From assembly GCF_019635155.1 (NCBI RefSeq), contig NZ_JAHBZY010000001.1, positions 248,001 to 312,000 of the forward strand: 64,000 nucleotides of DNA. Reading direction: 5' to 3'. The notes below the pieces were generated by a model. That model was not told the DNA's origin and ran no database searches. It worked only from the letters and a program-made list of their open reading frames with translations. Position 1 is the first letter of the stretch. Every line of letters starts with the position of its first letter. The translations under genes were made by a program, and so were the position numbers. Below are positions 17,064 to 25,397 of the stretch, piece by piece. The DNA comes from Nitrosomonas sp. GTDB taxonomy: Bacteria; Pseudomonadota; Gammaproteobacteria; Burkholderiales; Nitrosomonadaceae.

Positions 17064-18191
17064 ATGCAAGATTCAAGATCAGTCGGTATCGTAACGCCGC
17101 AGTATGTGCAAATTGACAAGCCATTGCAATTGAAAAGCGGGTTGTCGCTCGAGAATTATCATCTGGTGTATGAAACCTACGGACAATTGAATGCGGCGCG
17201 TTCCAATGCGGTGCTGATTTGTCATGCGCTGTCCGGTAATCACCATGTGGCGGGTTATTATGCGGAAAATGAGAAAAGTATCGGCTGGTGGGATAATCTG
17301 GTGGGTCCTGGTAAGCCTATTGATACCAATCGTTTTTTTGTAATCGGCGTCAATAATCCCGGCGGCTGTCATGGCTCGACCGGTCCGGCCAGCATTGATC
17401 TGCGCACTGGTAAACATTATGGTGCGAGTTTTCCGGTGGTGACGGTGGAAGATTGGGTTGAAGCGCAAGCGCAATTGGCTGAGCATTTAGGCATCAAGGA
17501 ATTCGCCGCTGTAGTGGGTGGCAGTCTGGGCGGTATGCAAGCGATGCAATGGGCGCTGGATTATCCGGAAAAAGTGCGTCATGCCTTGGTGATTGCGGCA
17601 GCACCCAAACTGACCGCGCAGAACATCGCGTTTAACGATGTGGCCCGTCAGGCGATTATGACCGACCAGGAGTTTTATGGGGGTAATTTTTACGCCCACG
17701 ATACGCTGCCGAGACGTGGCTTGCGGCTGGCGCGCATGCTCGGCCATATCACTTATTTATCCGATGATTCCATGGCGGCCAAATTTGGACGCAGTTTGCG
17801 TAAAGGCGAATTGTCTTTTGGTTTTGACATTGAATTTGAGATCGAGTCGTATCTGCGTTACCAGGGCGATAAATTTGCCGATATGTTCGATGCCAACAGC
17901 TATTTGCTGATGACCAAAGCGCTGGATTATTTCGATCCGGCTGCAGCGTATAACGGCGACTTGAGCGCCGCTTTCCGGGTGGCCACAGCGAATTTCTTAG
18001 TGGTCTCGTTTACCTCGGATTGGCGTTTTTCTCCCGAACGCTCGCGCGAGATTGTCAAAGCGCTATTGGATAATGAAATCAACGTGAGTTATGCGGAAAT
18101 CACTGCCAGTCACGGCCATGATTCATTTTTGATGGAAACGCCTTGTTATCATCAGCTTGTGCGCGCGTATATGGACAATATTTCGATTTAG
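17064..18191 (+). CDS. metX: Homoserine O-acyltransferase MetX
   Basis: An alpha/beta hydrolase-fold acyltransferase of 375 residues that acylates homoserine in methionine synthesis. It has the nucleophile elbow GGSLGGMQA with the catalytic Ser, and a late SHGHDSFL segment with the catalytic His. The [12 protein letters not shown] segment near residue 50 forms the substrate tunnel. Betaproteobacterial members paired with MetW often use succinyl-CoA rather than acetyl-CoA; the sequence alone does not let me decide. metW follows after 7 bases. Confidence 0.95.
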   Translation: MQDSRSVGIVTPQYVQIDKPLQLKSGLSLENYHLVYETYGQLNAARSNAVLICHALSGNHHVAGYYAENEKSIGWWDNLVGPGKPIDTNRFFVIGVNNPGGCHGSTGPASIDLRTGKHYGASFPVVTVEDWVEAQAQLAEHLGIKEFAAVVGGSLGGMQAMQWALDYPEKVRHALVIAAAPKLTAQNIAFNDVARQAIMTDQEFYGGNFYAHDTLPRRGLRLARMLGHITYLSDDSMAAKFGRSLRKGELSFGFDIEFEIESYLRYQGDKFADMFDANSYLLMTKALDYFDPAAAYNGDLSAAFRVATANFLVVSFTSDWRFSPERSREIVKALLDNEINVSYAEITASHGHDSFLMETPCYHQLVRAYMDNISI

Positions 18192-18198
18192 CAAGATT

Positions 18199-18816
18199 AT
18201 GACTGAAACCACCGTATCATCGACTGCTGCACTCCGTCCGGATTTTGCCGCGATTGCCGAATGGATAAAACCGGGCGCAAAAATACTCGACTTGGGTTGC
18301 GGCGATGGTTCTCTGTTACGCTATTTACGTGATACCCGCAACGTTTTTGGGTATGGTGTCGAGATCGACGATGACAATTTGCTCAGTTGTTTCCGCAATG
18401 GCATTAATGTGATTCAGAATGATTTAGAAGCGGGATTGTCAAGTTTTGCATCGGATTCGTTCGATTATGTCATTTTGTCGCAAACCCTGCAGGCGATGCG
18501 GCATACCGAAGGCATCATCAAGGAGATGCTGCGTGTCGGCAAAGAAGGTATCGTGTCGTTTCCTAATTTCGGTTACTGGAAAAACCGCATGCAAGTCATC
18601 GCCGGTCACATGCCGGTATCGGAAACGTTGCCGTATCGCTGGTACGATACTCCCAATATCCATCTCTGTACGCTGGGTGATTTTGAAGCATTATGCCAGC
18701 AATGCGATGCGCGGATTCTGGAACGAAAAGTGATGAACAATCATGACCGGCCGGTTAATTTCTTACCGAATCTGCGAGGAATGTTGGCTTTTTACCGGTT
18801 CGAACGGTTTGCGTAA
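18199..18816 (+). CDS. metW: Methionine biosynthesis protein MetW
   Basis: A 205-residue class I methyltransferase-fold protein with the SAM motif LDLGCGDGSLL early in the sequence. MetW is encoded with MetX in many proteobacteria and forms a complex that activates it. The start at 18199 (MTETTV) was chosen because it follows the metX stop; an in-frame upstream TTG or ATG-like start at 18157 would overlap metX by 35 bases. It ends convergent with the DUF455 gene. Confidence 0.93.
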   Translation: MTETTVSSTAALRPDFAAIAEWIKPGAKILDLGCGDGSLLRYLRDTRNVFGYGVEIDDDNLLSCFRNGINVIQNDLEAGLSSFASDSFDYVILSQTLQAMRHTEGIIKEMLRVGKEGIVSFPNFGYWKNRMQVIAGHMPVSETLPYRWYDTPNIHLCTLGDFEALCQQCDARILERKVMNNHDRPVNFLPNLRGMLAFYRFERFA

Positions 18817-18855
18817 TAGCGCAAACATTTGATTGAAAGCTCTCAGGCGCGATCC

Positions 18856-19719
18856 TTAACATTCAGGATTGTCCGGCGCGAAGTGCTCCGGTTGCGCTTG
18901 AAAAGAATTCATAGTCTCCAATGCGTGTAATTCCGCCGGGCTAAATCCGGCTTTCTGTCTCGCCTCGTAATGAAAGGGACCGGTTATCTGACCGGTGAAG
19001 TATTGCGCGATCAATTCGCGAAATGTTCGTTCGGAATCCAATCCACGCTGCAGGCATAAGTATTTGAACCAGTGCGAACCGATGGCGACATGCCCGATTT
19101 CATCCCGCAAGATGATTTCAAGGACCGCGGTTGTGTTGTCATCGCCGGCTTGCCGCAAGCGTTTGATCATCCTCGGCGTAACGTCCAGCCCTCTGGCTTC
19201 CAATACGCGCGGCACCAGTGCCATGCGTACCAAGGGATCGAACGACGTGCGCATCGCCATATCCCACAAACCATTATGCGCCGGGAAATCGCCGTAATCG
19301 CCGCCAAGTTCGTTCAACCGTTCGCGTAGCAATTGAAAGTGATACGCTTCTTCAACGGCTACCTGAATCCAATCACTGTAAAATTGTGATGGTAAATCAC
19401 GATAACGATAGACCGCGTCCCACGCCAGATTGATCGCGTTGAATTCGATATGCGCTATGGCATGAATGAGCGCGATGAGTCCGGCCTTGGTGCCAAGGCG
19501 GCGTTTAGGCACTTCGCCGGGTGCGACCAAAATCGGTTGCGCTGGCCGCCCGGGTTCATCGATCAATTCCGGTTCGTTTTCCGATTCCAGTGTCAGTAAA
19601 CCTGCGTGCCAAGCTTGCGCGGTTTGCTGCGTCAAATGCAGCTTTTCTGCGATTTCGCAGGCTCTCAGGCATGATTCGGCAGCAGCAGACAGGGATTGCA
19701 TACTCTTTGTATTCTGCAA
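18856..19719 (-). CDS. DUF455 ferritin-like protein
   Basis: A 287-residue helical protein of the DUF455 family, related to ferritin-like di-iron proteins such as MiaE. Likely metal ligands are the Glu and His of AHIEFNAI, VEEAYHFQ and RDEIGHVA, spaced as in four-helix di-iron sites. The reaction is unknown. An N-terminal ATG at 19719 fits; a second Met at residue 7 (19701) is also possible. It is convergent with metW and divergent from yciA. Confidence 0.85.
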   Translation of the reverse strand: MQNTKSMQSLSAAAESCLRACEIAEKLHLTQQTAQAWHAGLLTLESENEPELIDEPGRPAQPILVAPGEVPKRRLGTKAGLIALIHAIAHIEFNAINLAWDAVYRYRDLPSQFYSDWIQVAVEEAYHFQLLRERLNELGGDYGDFPAHNGLWDMAMRTSFDPLVRMALVPRVLEARGLDVTPRMIKRLRQAGDDNTTAVLEIILRDEIGHVAIGSHWFKYLCLQRGLDSERTFRELIAQYFTGQITGPFHYEARQKAGFSPAELHALETMNSFQAQPEHFAPDNPEC

Positions 19720-19835
19720 TTCGATTGGTATTTAAGAAAAAGCAGGTCAGATTTTAACCAAAACGTTATTATAGCCTTGCATTGCGTGCGGACGCATGTG
19801 TGCAACCCGAATAATACTTGGACGAATAAACAATC

Positions 19836-20258
19836 ATGCCTAATATTCCTTACGATCCTTCGTTACATGTTTCATTGCCGGAAGGGCAACCGGTCCTGCG
19901 CACCGTGCCGATGCCGTCGGATACCAACTACGCGGGCGATATTTTCGGCGGCTGGATCATGTCACAAGTCGACATGGCGGGTAGTATCCCGGCCATCCGC
20001 CGCGCCTGCGGACGGGTTGCAACGGTCGCGGTCAATTCCTTCGTGTTCAAGCACCCGGTTTTCGTCGGTGACCTCGTCAGCATTTATGCCGATATCGTCA
20101 AAATCGGACGCACTTCGATTGCCGTTGAAGTTGCCGTCTACGCTCAGCGTGGCGTGCGCGAAGGCGGCGAGGAAATCTGCATCAAAGTCACCGAAGCGGT
20201 GTTGACGTATGTCGCCATCGACAGCAACCGCAAGCCAAGGGTGGTGCCGGTGGAGTGA
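19836..20258 (+). CDS. yciA: Acyl-CoA thioesterase YciA
   Basis: A hotdog-fold thioesterase of 140 residues. The family signature is DTNYAGDIFGGWIMSQVD, with the catalytic Asp at the start of the long helix, followed by VAVNSFVFKHPV. It hydrolyses short- to medium-chain acyl-CoA. Length and motifs match E. coli YciA. It stands alone between two leftward genes. Confidence 0.92.
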   Translation: MPNIPYDPSLHVSLPEGQPVLRTVPMPSDTNYAGDIFGGWIMSQVDMAGSIPAIRRACGRVATVAVNSFVFKHPVFVGDLVSIYADIVKIGRTSIAVEVAVYAQRGVREGGEEICIKVTEAVLTYVAIDSNRKPRVVPVE

Positions 20259-20380
20259 TTATTTGCCGGAGAACTTTTTCGATTACTTTATTTTCGCTGA
20301 TTTGTCGGAGTGCATACTCAGATCGAGTATTCAACGCCATTCCTGCGGCGATTACCGGTGAATCGCTTGGTTTTGCCGCT

Positions 20381-21061
20381 TTAATTCCCATCAGCTTCAA
20401 GAATGGTGATGTTTGAGTTCGCAAGTTGCGATAGCCAAGTGAAAGGTATTTTCGAATCGGGATCTCTTGTCAATTTATCCAGCAACCGCCGCTTTTTTTC
20501 ACCTGCTACCACCAGCGCAATCCGCTCGCTGTTTGCCAATATTTCCAGTGAAAGACTGATGCGTAGCGAAGGTGCAATCGGGGGGGCGACGGCGATGCAG
20601 TGATGCGCCGATAGCGAATTGGGATTCATGCCCGGGAATAACGAGGCAATGTGGCCGTCTTCACCTAAACCTAACACGGTCAGACTGACCGGTAACGGCA
20701 GGCGATCCAAGCGTTGGTGAATCGTTTCGATGGCGTCGAACGGATTGTCATGCGCGGTTTTCAATCCGACGAAGCGGGCATGTTCCGGAAGGTGTTGCAT
20801 CAAGCATTGTTTTACCAATCGTTCGTTCGATTGCTCGTCATTAGTGTCGACCCAGCGTTCATCCGACACCGTGACGGTGATCCGGTCCCAGGGTAGCTGA
20901 CATTTCACCAATGCGGGCAGGTAATGGCGCGGGGTGCCGCCGCCGGGAACGACGAGCGTGGCTTGCGGTTTCCGGCTTAAGGTGTCGCGTAGTGCGGCTG
21001 CGGCAAAATCGGCAAAGCCTTGGCTTAACGATTCAATATCCGGGTAGGTGCGTCTTTGCAT
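20381..21061 (-). CDS. pgl: 6-phosphogluconolactonase
   Basis: A 226-residue DevB/NagB-fold enzyme with VPGGGTPRHYLPAL near the start, SDERWV in the middle and the LGLGEDGHIASLFPG signature. It hydrolyses 6-phosphogluconolactone in the pentose phosphate route. Unusually it is the last gene of the sugar-acid operon and not beside zwf, 16 bases after the HAD phosphatase gene. Either it is carried there by chance or it serves a lactone intermediate of that pathway. Confidence 0.88.
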   Translation of the reverse strand: MQRRTYPDIESLSQGFADFAAAALRDTLSRKPQATLVVPGGGTPRHYLPALVKCQLPWDRITVTVSDERWVDTNDEQSNERLVKQCLMQHLPEHARFVGLKTAHDNPFDAIETIHQRLDRLPLPVSLTVLGLGEDGHIASLFPGMNPNSLSAHHCIAVAPPIAPSLRISLSLEILANSERIALVVAGEKKRRLLDKLTRDPDSKIPFTWLSQLANSNITILEADGN

Positions 21062-21077
21062 CGTGGCGCTGCCAACG

Positions 21078-21719
21078 TTATTGCACTAATCCGCGTAAAT
21101 TCGGAACGACTTCGATATGTGCCGGAAACGGGTTGGGGTCGCCGGGAAAGACGCGGCCCAGGAAAGCGGTGTTGTTGGCTTGCGCGCCTTCCAGGTCGGC
21201 CATGGCGTCGCCGATCATCAGTACTGATCCGGGTTTCAAGCCGTGTACCGATAGGATTTCCGCAATGATGGTTTTTTTCAATGCCGGAGCGCCGCGTACA
21301 TCGGTGAAATAAGGCGCGAGGCCGCGGCGCTCGACGATCACCTTGAGCTCGGCTTCCGGAGTGCCGGAGGCGACAAACAATGGGATTCTGCCGGATTGTT
21401 GGCGAATCAATTCGATTGCGCCAGGCACCGGCTCGGCGGCGACCACGGCTTCGACCACCAGTTCGGAAAAACGGATATCGAGCTGTTGCTCTTCCGCTTC
21501 GGTCAATGGCGGTTGGTGCAGGAAATGTTCCTGAAAATGGCGGAATTTACGGTAGCGCGACATGCCGCCGTTTTGCGTATGGAATTGCACCACTTGCGCG
21601 ACGATGTCGTCACCGTAAGAGCGGTAGAGCTCGGCGAACGCTTGGGTTTTGATTTTACCGGATTCGACCACGACGCCGTCGAAATCGAAAATGATCGCCT
21701 GCCAGTTGAATGATGGCAT
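21078..21719 (-). CDS. HAD-superfamily phosphatase
   Basis: A 213-residue subfamily IA HAD hydrolase. Motif I FDFDGVVVES carries the nucleophile Asp and acid/base Asp. Motif II is the Ser of VASGTPE, the Lys of motif III is in PALKKTI, and motif IV is the GDAMADLEGA acidic pair. It probably dephosphorylates a sugar phosphate. It lies 4 bases after the SDR gene, inside the operon running from 25122 down to 20381. Confidence 0.85.
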   Translation of the reverse strand: MPSFNWQAIIFDFDGVVVESGKIKTQAFAELYRSYGDDIVAQVVQFHTQNGGMSRYRKFRHFQEHFLHQPPLTEAEEQQLDIRFSELVVEAVVAAEPVPGAIELIRQQSGRIPLFVASGTPEAELKVIVERRGLAPYFTDVRGAPALKKTIIAEILSVHGLKPGSVLMIGDAMADLEGAQANNTAFLGRVFPGDPNPFPAHIEVVPNLRGLVQ

Positions 21720-21723
21720 CGCA

Positions 21724-22662
21724 TCAAGCCCGGTTATCCGGCGTGGCCGGGGTGGCGTCGCCGTTTTCGTCGCCGTGGTGCAGATCCTGGTGAATTTCCC
21801 GCAAGCAATCGAGCATGCCTTGCCCCAGATCGACGTGTTCGTTCAGTACCAATTTGCGGCCGATCTTCGGTTGGAATGCATACGGCGTAATTTTGTAGTG
21901 ATGCACGGTATTGGCTTCGTCAAAATGTAATTCGACCGGCCACGGCATCATTTCCGAAATCATCGTCATGACATCCCTGATGCGTAATTTTTCCTGACCG
22001 GTCAGGATCAAGTGGCGGTTAGCGAATTCCGGCGCCAGCACTTGCACGCTCATGCGCGCCGCGTCTTCGACATGAATGTATTCGCGCATGGCTTCGCCGC
22101 TGCCTTTGTAGGTAATCGAATGGTGCTCGATCGCTTCGCGCAGCATGCGGTAAATACCGTTGCGCTGGTCGGCGCGGCGGCCGTACAGCGAGCCGTAGCG
22201 CAGAATGTTGTAATCCAGGCCGTAACGTTCGTGGTAAGTTTCGGTAAAGCGTTCCGCCGCTTGCTTGCTGGCGCGGTAAAACGAACCGGATTCGGAGTAC
22301 ACGTATACGGTGCTGGCAAACACAAACCGCCGGGCGCCAGCGATGCGGGCGGCTTCGAGCGTGTGCATATTGCCAAGTACATTGATGGTCGCGGTTGGGA
22401 TCGGTTTGTCGTGTGCTTCGTCGATGTCAGCAATCGCTGCAAAGTTATACACGATCGAGGCACCCTTGGCGGCTTCGATAACTTGTTCAAGATTCATGAT
22501 ATCGCCGACGATCATTTCCTGATTGCTTTTCAGAAAAGGCGATGCGACCCGGTCGAATAATCGCACCTGATATCCCGCTGCCGTCAAGGCATCGGCGACA
22601 TGACTGCCGAGAAAACCGCTGGCGCCGAATACGATCACTTTTTCATTGGAAATGGCTGTCAT
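21724..22662 (-). CDS. NAD-dependent sugar epimerase/dehydratase (extended SDR)
   Basis: A 312-residue extended SDR. The NAD motif is GASGFLGS near residue 14 and the catalytic YRASK has Tyr and Lys in the usual spacing, with FASTVYVY supplying the Ser/Thr. It resembles nucleotide-sugar 4-epimerases and UDP-glucuronate-type enzymes. The start overlaps the dehydrogenase stop (ATGA type), so it is translationally coupled to it. The C-terminal tail is acidic and rich in Asp/Asn/Ala. Confidence 0.85.
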   Translation of the reverse strand: MTAISNEKVIVFGASGFLGSHVADALTAAGYQVRLFDRVASPFLKSNQEMIVGDIMNLEQVIEAAKGASIVYNFAAIADIDEAHDKPIPTATINVLGNMHTLEAARIAGARRFVFASTVYVYSESGSFYRASKQAAERFTETYHERYGLDYNILRYGSLYGRRADQRNGIYRMLREAIEHHSITYKGSGEAMREYIHVEDAARMSVQVLAPEFANRHLILTGQEKLRIRDVMTMISEMMPWPVELHFDEANTVHHYKITPYAFQPKIGRKLVLNEHVDLGQGMLDCLREIHQDLHHGDENGDATPATPDNRA

Positions 22663-23591
22663 GAGATTGCACCTGTTTTGATGAGGCCTTGCAATAAATT
22701 GTCCGCTGCTTCGATTTCCATGCGTTGACGCGATTCCCGGGCCAGCGATCCGACATGCGATGTCAGGGTGATGTTGTCAATATCGAGCAGCGGGCCTTGA
22801 TACGGCTCCTGTTCAAACACGTCGAGCGCTGCAGCGCTGACTTTGCCGGATTTGAGCGCATCGGCCAGCGCATTCTCGTCGATCAATCCGCCGCGCGCGG
22901 CGTTGATGACGATCGCTTCCGGTTTCATCGCCGCGAATGCTCCGGTATTCAACAAGTGATGCGTATCGGTGGAATACGGCAGGTGCAGCGTGATGATATC
23001 GGCGCTTGCGAGCAGTCGCTCCAGGGATACTAATGCCACGCCATCCGGCACTTGCGATGCAAACGGGTCGTGCGCGATCACGCTGGCTTCAAACGCTTGG
23101 CACAAGCGCGCGATGCGGCGGCCAATATGCCCCAAGCCGATGATGCCGATGGTTTGCGCCGCTAACAGACGGCCTTGCGTGCGCGGCCATTCTTTTTGGC
23201 GAACGGCACGATCGATACTGGCGGTTTGCCGCAGCAAGCTCAAAATAAATCCCATCGTTAATTCAGCAACCGCCTGTGCCGGTGCTTCCGGCGTGTTCAA
23301 CACCGTGATGCCGCGCTGTTTGGCGGCACTCAAATCGACGCTATCCAGCCCGGCGCCACAACGGGAAACAACTTTCAGTTGCGGCGATGCGTGAAAAACC
23401 CGTTCGGTTAACGGTTCGATTCCGGCGATCAGGCCGACCGCGCCATCGCCCAGTAGCTCGATAATTTCATCTTCGGTGAGCTTGCGTTTGTGCGGGTTGG
23501 TGACGATGCGCATGCCTTTTTGCCGCAATTGTTGCAGCGGTGGGTTGTTGTCGATGTCAAACGACGAAGTGGAAATAACCAAAGTGTTCAT
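22659..23591 (-). CDS. D-2-hydroxyacid (phosphoglycerate-type) dehydrogenase
   Basis: A 310-residue NAD-dependent D-isomer-specific dehydrogenase with the Rossmann motif GLGHIGRRI, NAARGGLID holding the catalytic Arg region, ALDVFEQEP with the Glu, and SHVGSLARES with the catalytic His. It lacks the ACT regulatory domain of SerA, which argues for a biosynthetic role on a sugar acid. The ATG at 23591 was preferred over one at 23636 because the TAATG overlap with the aldolase stop couples the two genes. Confidence 0.88.
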   Translation of the reverse strand: MNTLVISTSSFDIDNNPPLQQLRQKGMRIVTNPHKRKLTEDEIIELLGDGAVGLIAGIEPLTERVFHASPQLKVVSRCGAGLDSVDLSAAKQRGITVLNTPEAPAQAVAELTMGFILSLLRQTASIDRAVRQKEWPRTQGRLLAAQTIGIIGLGHIGRRIARLCQAFEASVIAHDPFASQVPDGVALVSLERLLASADIITLHLPYSTDTHHLLNTGAFAAMKPEAIVINAARGGLIDENALADALKSGKVSAAALDVFEQEPYQGPLLDIDNITLTSHVGSLARESRQRMEIEAADNLLQGLIKTGAIS

Positions 23592-24358
23592 TATTTTTTC
23601 AGTGCGGTGCGGATGATTTGTAAGTGGTTGCGGCAAATGGCGTCGAGAATGCGGATATCCAACGCGTAGCCGAGGAAATTGAAGCCGGCTTCGATGCGTT
23701 GTTGCAAGGCTTGCGGATCGGGTTCGATGACATGAATGCCGCCGGGCTTGCCAGCGCGGTGACCGGCTTCGAGCACTTGCGCGATGGCGGCTTGCACGTC
23801 AGAATGGTTCAAGTCGCCGGGACGCCCCATCGAACCGGATAAATCGTATGGACCGATGATATACGCATCGATGCCGGGTACTGCAAGGATTTCATCGATG
23901 GCTTTGACCGCATCGACATGCTCGATCATAACGACGATTACCGCATTTTCTTCCAACCAGGCGCGGTAGGTAGGAAAGCTGGCGCCGTAGCCTTGCGCGC
24001 GCGCCAATCCGACACCGCGTTGCCCGCGCGGCGGGTAATAGACGCCGTCGACTGCGGCTTTGGCATCGGCAGCGGACTTGATCATCGGCACCATAATGCC
24101 GGTCGCACCGGCATCCATGACGCGCTTGATTTGATCGGGATGGTTCGAGGTCAGGCGCACGATCGCCGGGCATTGCTTGGCGTCGAGCACCTGGATAATG
24201 GCTTGTACTTCGTTCAGTTCCAACACGCTGTGCTCGGTATCCAGCACCAGCCAGTCGAACCCGGCGGACGCCATGATTTCGGCGATCGATGGATGGCCCA
24301 GCGTGACCCAGGAGCCGATGGTCAATTCAGACCGGTTCAATTTTGTTTTTAATGACAT
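23591..24358 (-). CDS. HpcH/HpaI-family class II aldolase
   Basis: A 255-residue metal-dependent pyruvate aldolase, like HpaI or 2-dehydro-3-deoxyglucarate aldolase. Key residues are His in LDTEHS (catalytic base), the Arg of VRLTS, and metal ligands Glu in MIEHVDAV and Asp in GPYDLSGS. The family joins pyruvate to an aldehyde to give a 2-keto-3-deoxy or 4-hydroxy-2-keto acid. Catabolic partners (hpa or gar genes) are absent; instead it lies next to a cytidylyltransferase, so I infer synthesis of a keto-deoxy sugar acid. Confidence 0.87.
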   Translation of the reverse strand: MSLKTKLNRSELTIGSWVTLGHPSIAEIMASAGFDWLVLDTEHSVLELNEVQAIIQVLDAKQCPAIVRLTSNHPDQIKRVMDAGATGIMVPMIKSAADAKAAVDGVYYPPRGQRGVGLARAQGYGASFPTYRAWLEENAVIVVMIEHVDAVKAIDEILAVPGIDAYIIGPYDLSGSMGRPGDLNHSDVQAAIAQVLEAGHRAGKPGGIHVIEPDPQALQQRIEAGFNFLGYALDIRILDAICRNHLQIIRTALKK

Positions 24359-24372
24359 GATGAATTCGGATT

Positions 24373-25122
24373 CTAGTAGTGGGAAAGCAACGGATCGGAT
24401 GCCATCAATTTCTCGACGCGTTGCAGATCGGCCGTGGTATCGACCGCTTGCGTGTTGTATTCGGTATGCACCATGCGCACCGGCAGGCCGTGTTCGAGTA
24501 AACGCAACATATCGATCGATTCTAATTGCTCCAAGGGCGTCGGCGTCAGGCGGGTGTATTGAAACAGCAGGTCACGGCGGAACGGGATGATACATACTTG
24601 CTTATAGGCGGCGGTATTGGCAAAGCCGTTTTTGGCCAGGGTCGGGATCGGACGGCGCGACATATACAGCGCATTGCCGTTTTGATCCATCACGACTTTG
24701 ATGGTGTTGACGTCGAGATAGTCGGCTTCATGATCGATTTTTTTGACCAGATTGACGCAACCAAGCTGCGGATCGTGTTTGAACGGCGCAACCGCGGTAT
24801 CGACCATGTTCGGGTGCGTCATCGGCTCGTCGCCTTGCACCATCACGATTAAATCCGCATCCAGATTGGTTACCGCCTCGGCAACGCGATCGCTGGCGCG
24901 TTCATGGGTATCGGCGGTCATAATGACCCTGGCGCCAAAACCTTCCGCAATGTCACGGATTTCTTCGTCGCAAGTGGCGATATAGGTAGCATCGATCGAT
25001 TGACTCATGGCTACGCGTTTATAGATATGCTCGATCATCGGACGGCCGAGGATTTTCGCGACCGGTTTGCCCGGAAAACGGGATGAGCCCATGCGGGCCG
25101 GAATAACAGCGATTGTTTTCAT
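24373..25122 (-). CDS. KdsB-like CMP-sugar (3-deoxy-ulosonate) cytidylyltransferase
   Basis: A 249-residue nucleotidyltransferase. The CTP-binding start is IPARMGSSRFPGKP, HERASDRVAEA corresponds to the KdsB substrate segment, and VQGDEPM is the metal-binding motif. Length is that of KdsB (CMP-KDO synthetase), but the first motif leans towards NeuA/SpsF relatives. The aldolase neighbour suggests a substrate other than ordinary KDO. The ATG at 25122 (MKTIAVIPA) was chosen over one at 25176. It is the first gene of the leftward operon. Confidence 0.85.
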   Translation of the reverse strand: MKTIAVIPARMGSSRFPGKPVAKILGRPMIEHIYKRVAMSQSIDATYIATCDEEIRDIAEGFGARVIMTADTHERASDRVAEAVTNLDADLIVMVQGDEPMTHPNMVDTAVAPFKHDPQLGCVNLVKKIDHEADYLDVNTIKVVMDQNGNALYMSRRPIPTLAKNGFANTAAYKQVCIIPFRRDLLFQYTRLTPTPLEQLESIDMLRLLEHGLPVRMVHTEYNTQAVDTTADLQRVEKLMASDPLLSHY

Positions 25123-25397
25123 GGAAATTTCGTAGATTGAGTGAATGGCTGGGTTAAAAAAACTGGTCAAAAACAATGTGCTGATTATCAGGTTTTTCTA
25201 CTGTTCTGGGCAATATTTATTGCTGGATTTTTAGATTTGTTGCGTCGGCCGTATTATTTTGAGCAGGAGTCCGCTGCGCTGCTGGTAATTGAGAGGTTGC
25301 CAGAGTAAAATGGCGCGCTTCACAGAATCTACTGTTAAATTTAGGAAAAATTTGCGATGGTGCGTTTCCTGAAAATTATGATCATCTAACGACAGTC

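Noticed and set aside
20188-20424. 78-codon leftward frame between yciA and pgl
   Set aside because: It overlaps the ends of both genes, and its sequence looks non-coding, with a Cys/Arg-rich end from the antisense of yciA.
22012-22560. 182-codon rightward open frame
   Set aside because: It is antisense to the well-supported SDR epimerase gene and has no family resemblance or ribosome site; high G+C makes such shadows common here.
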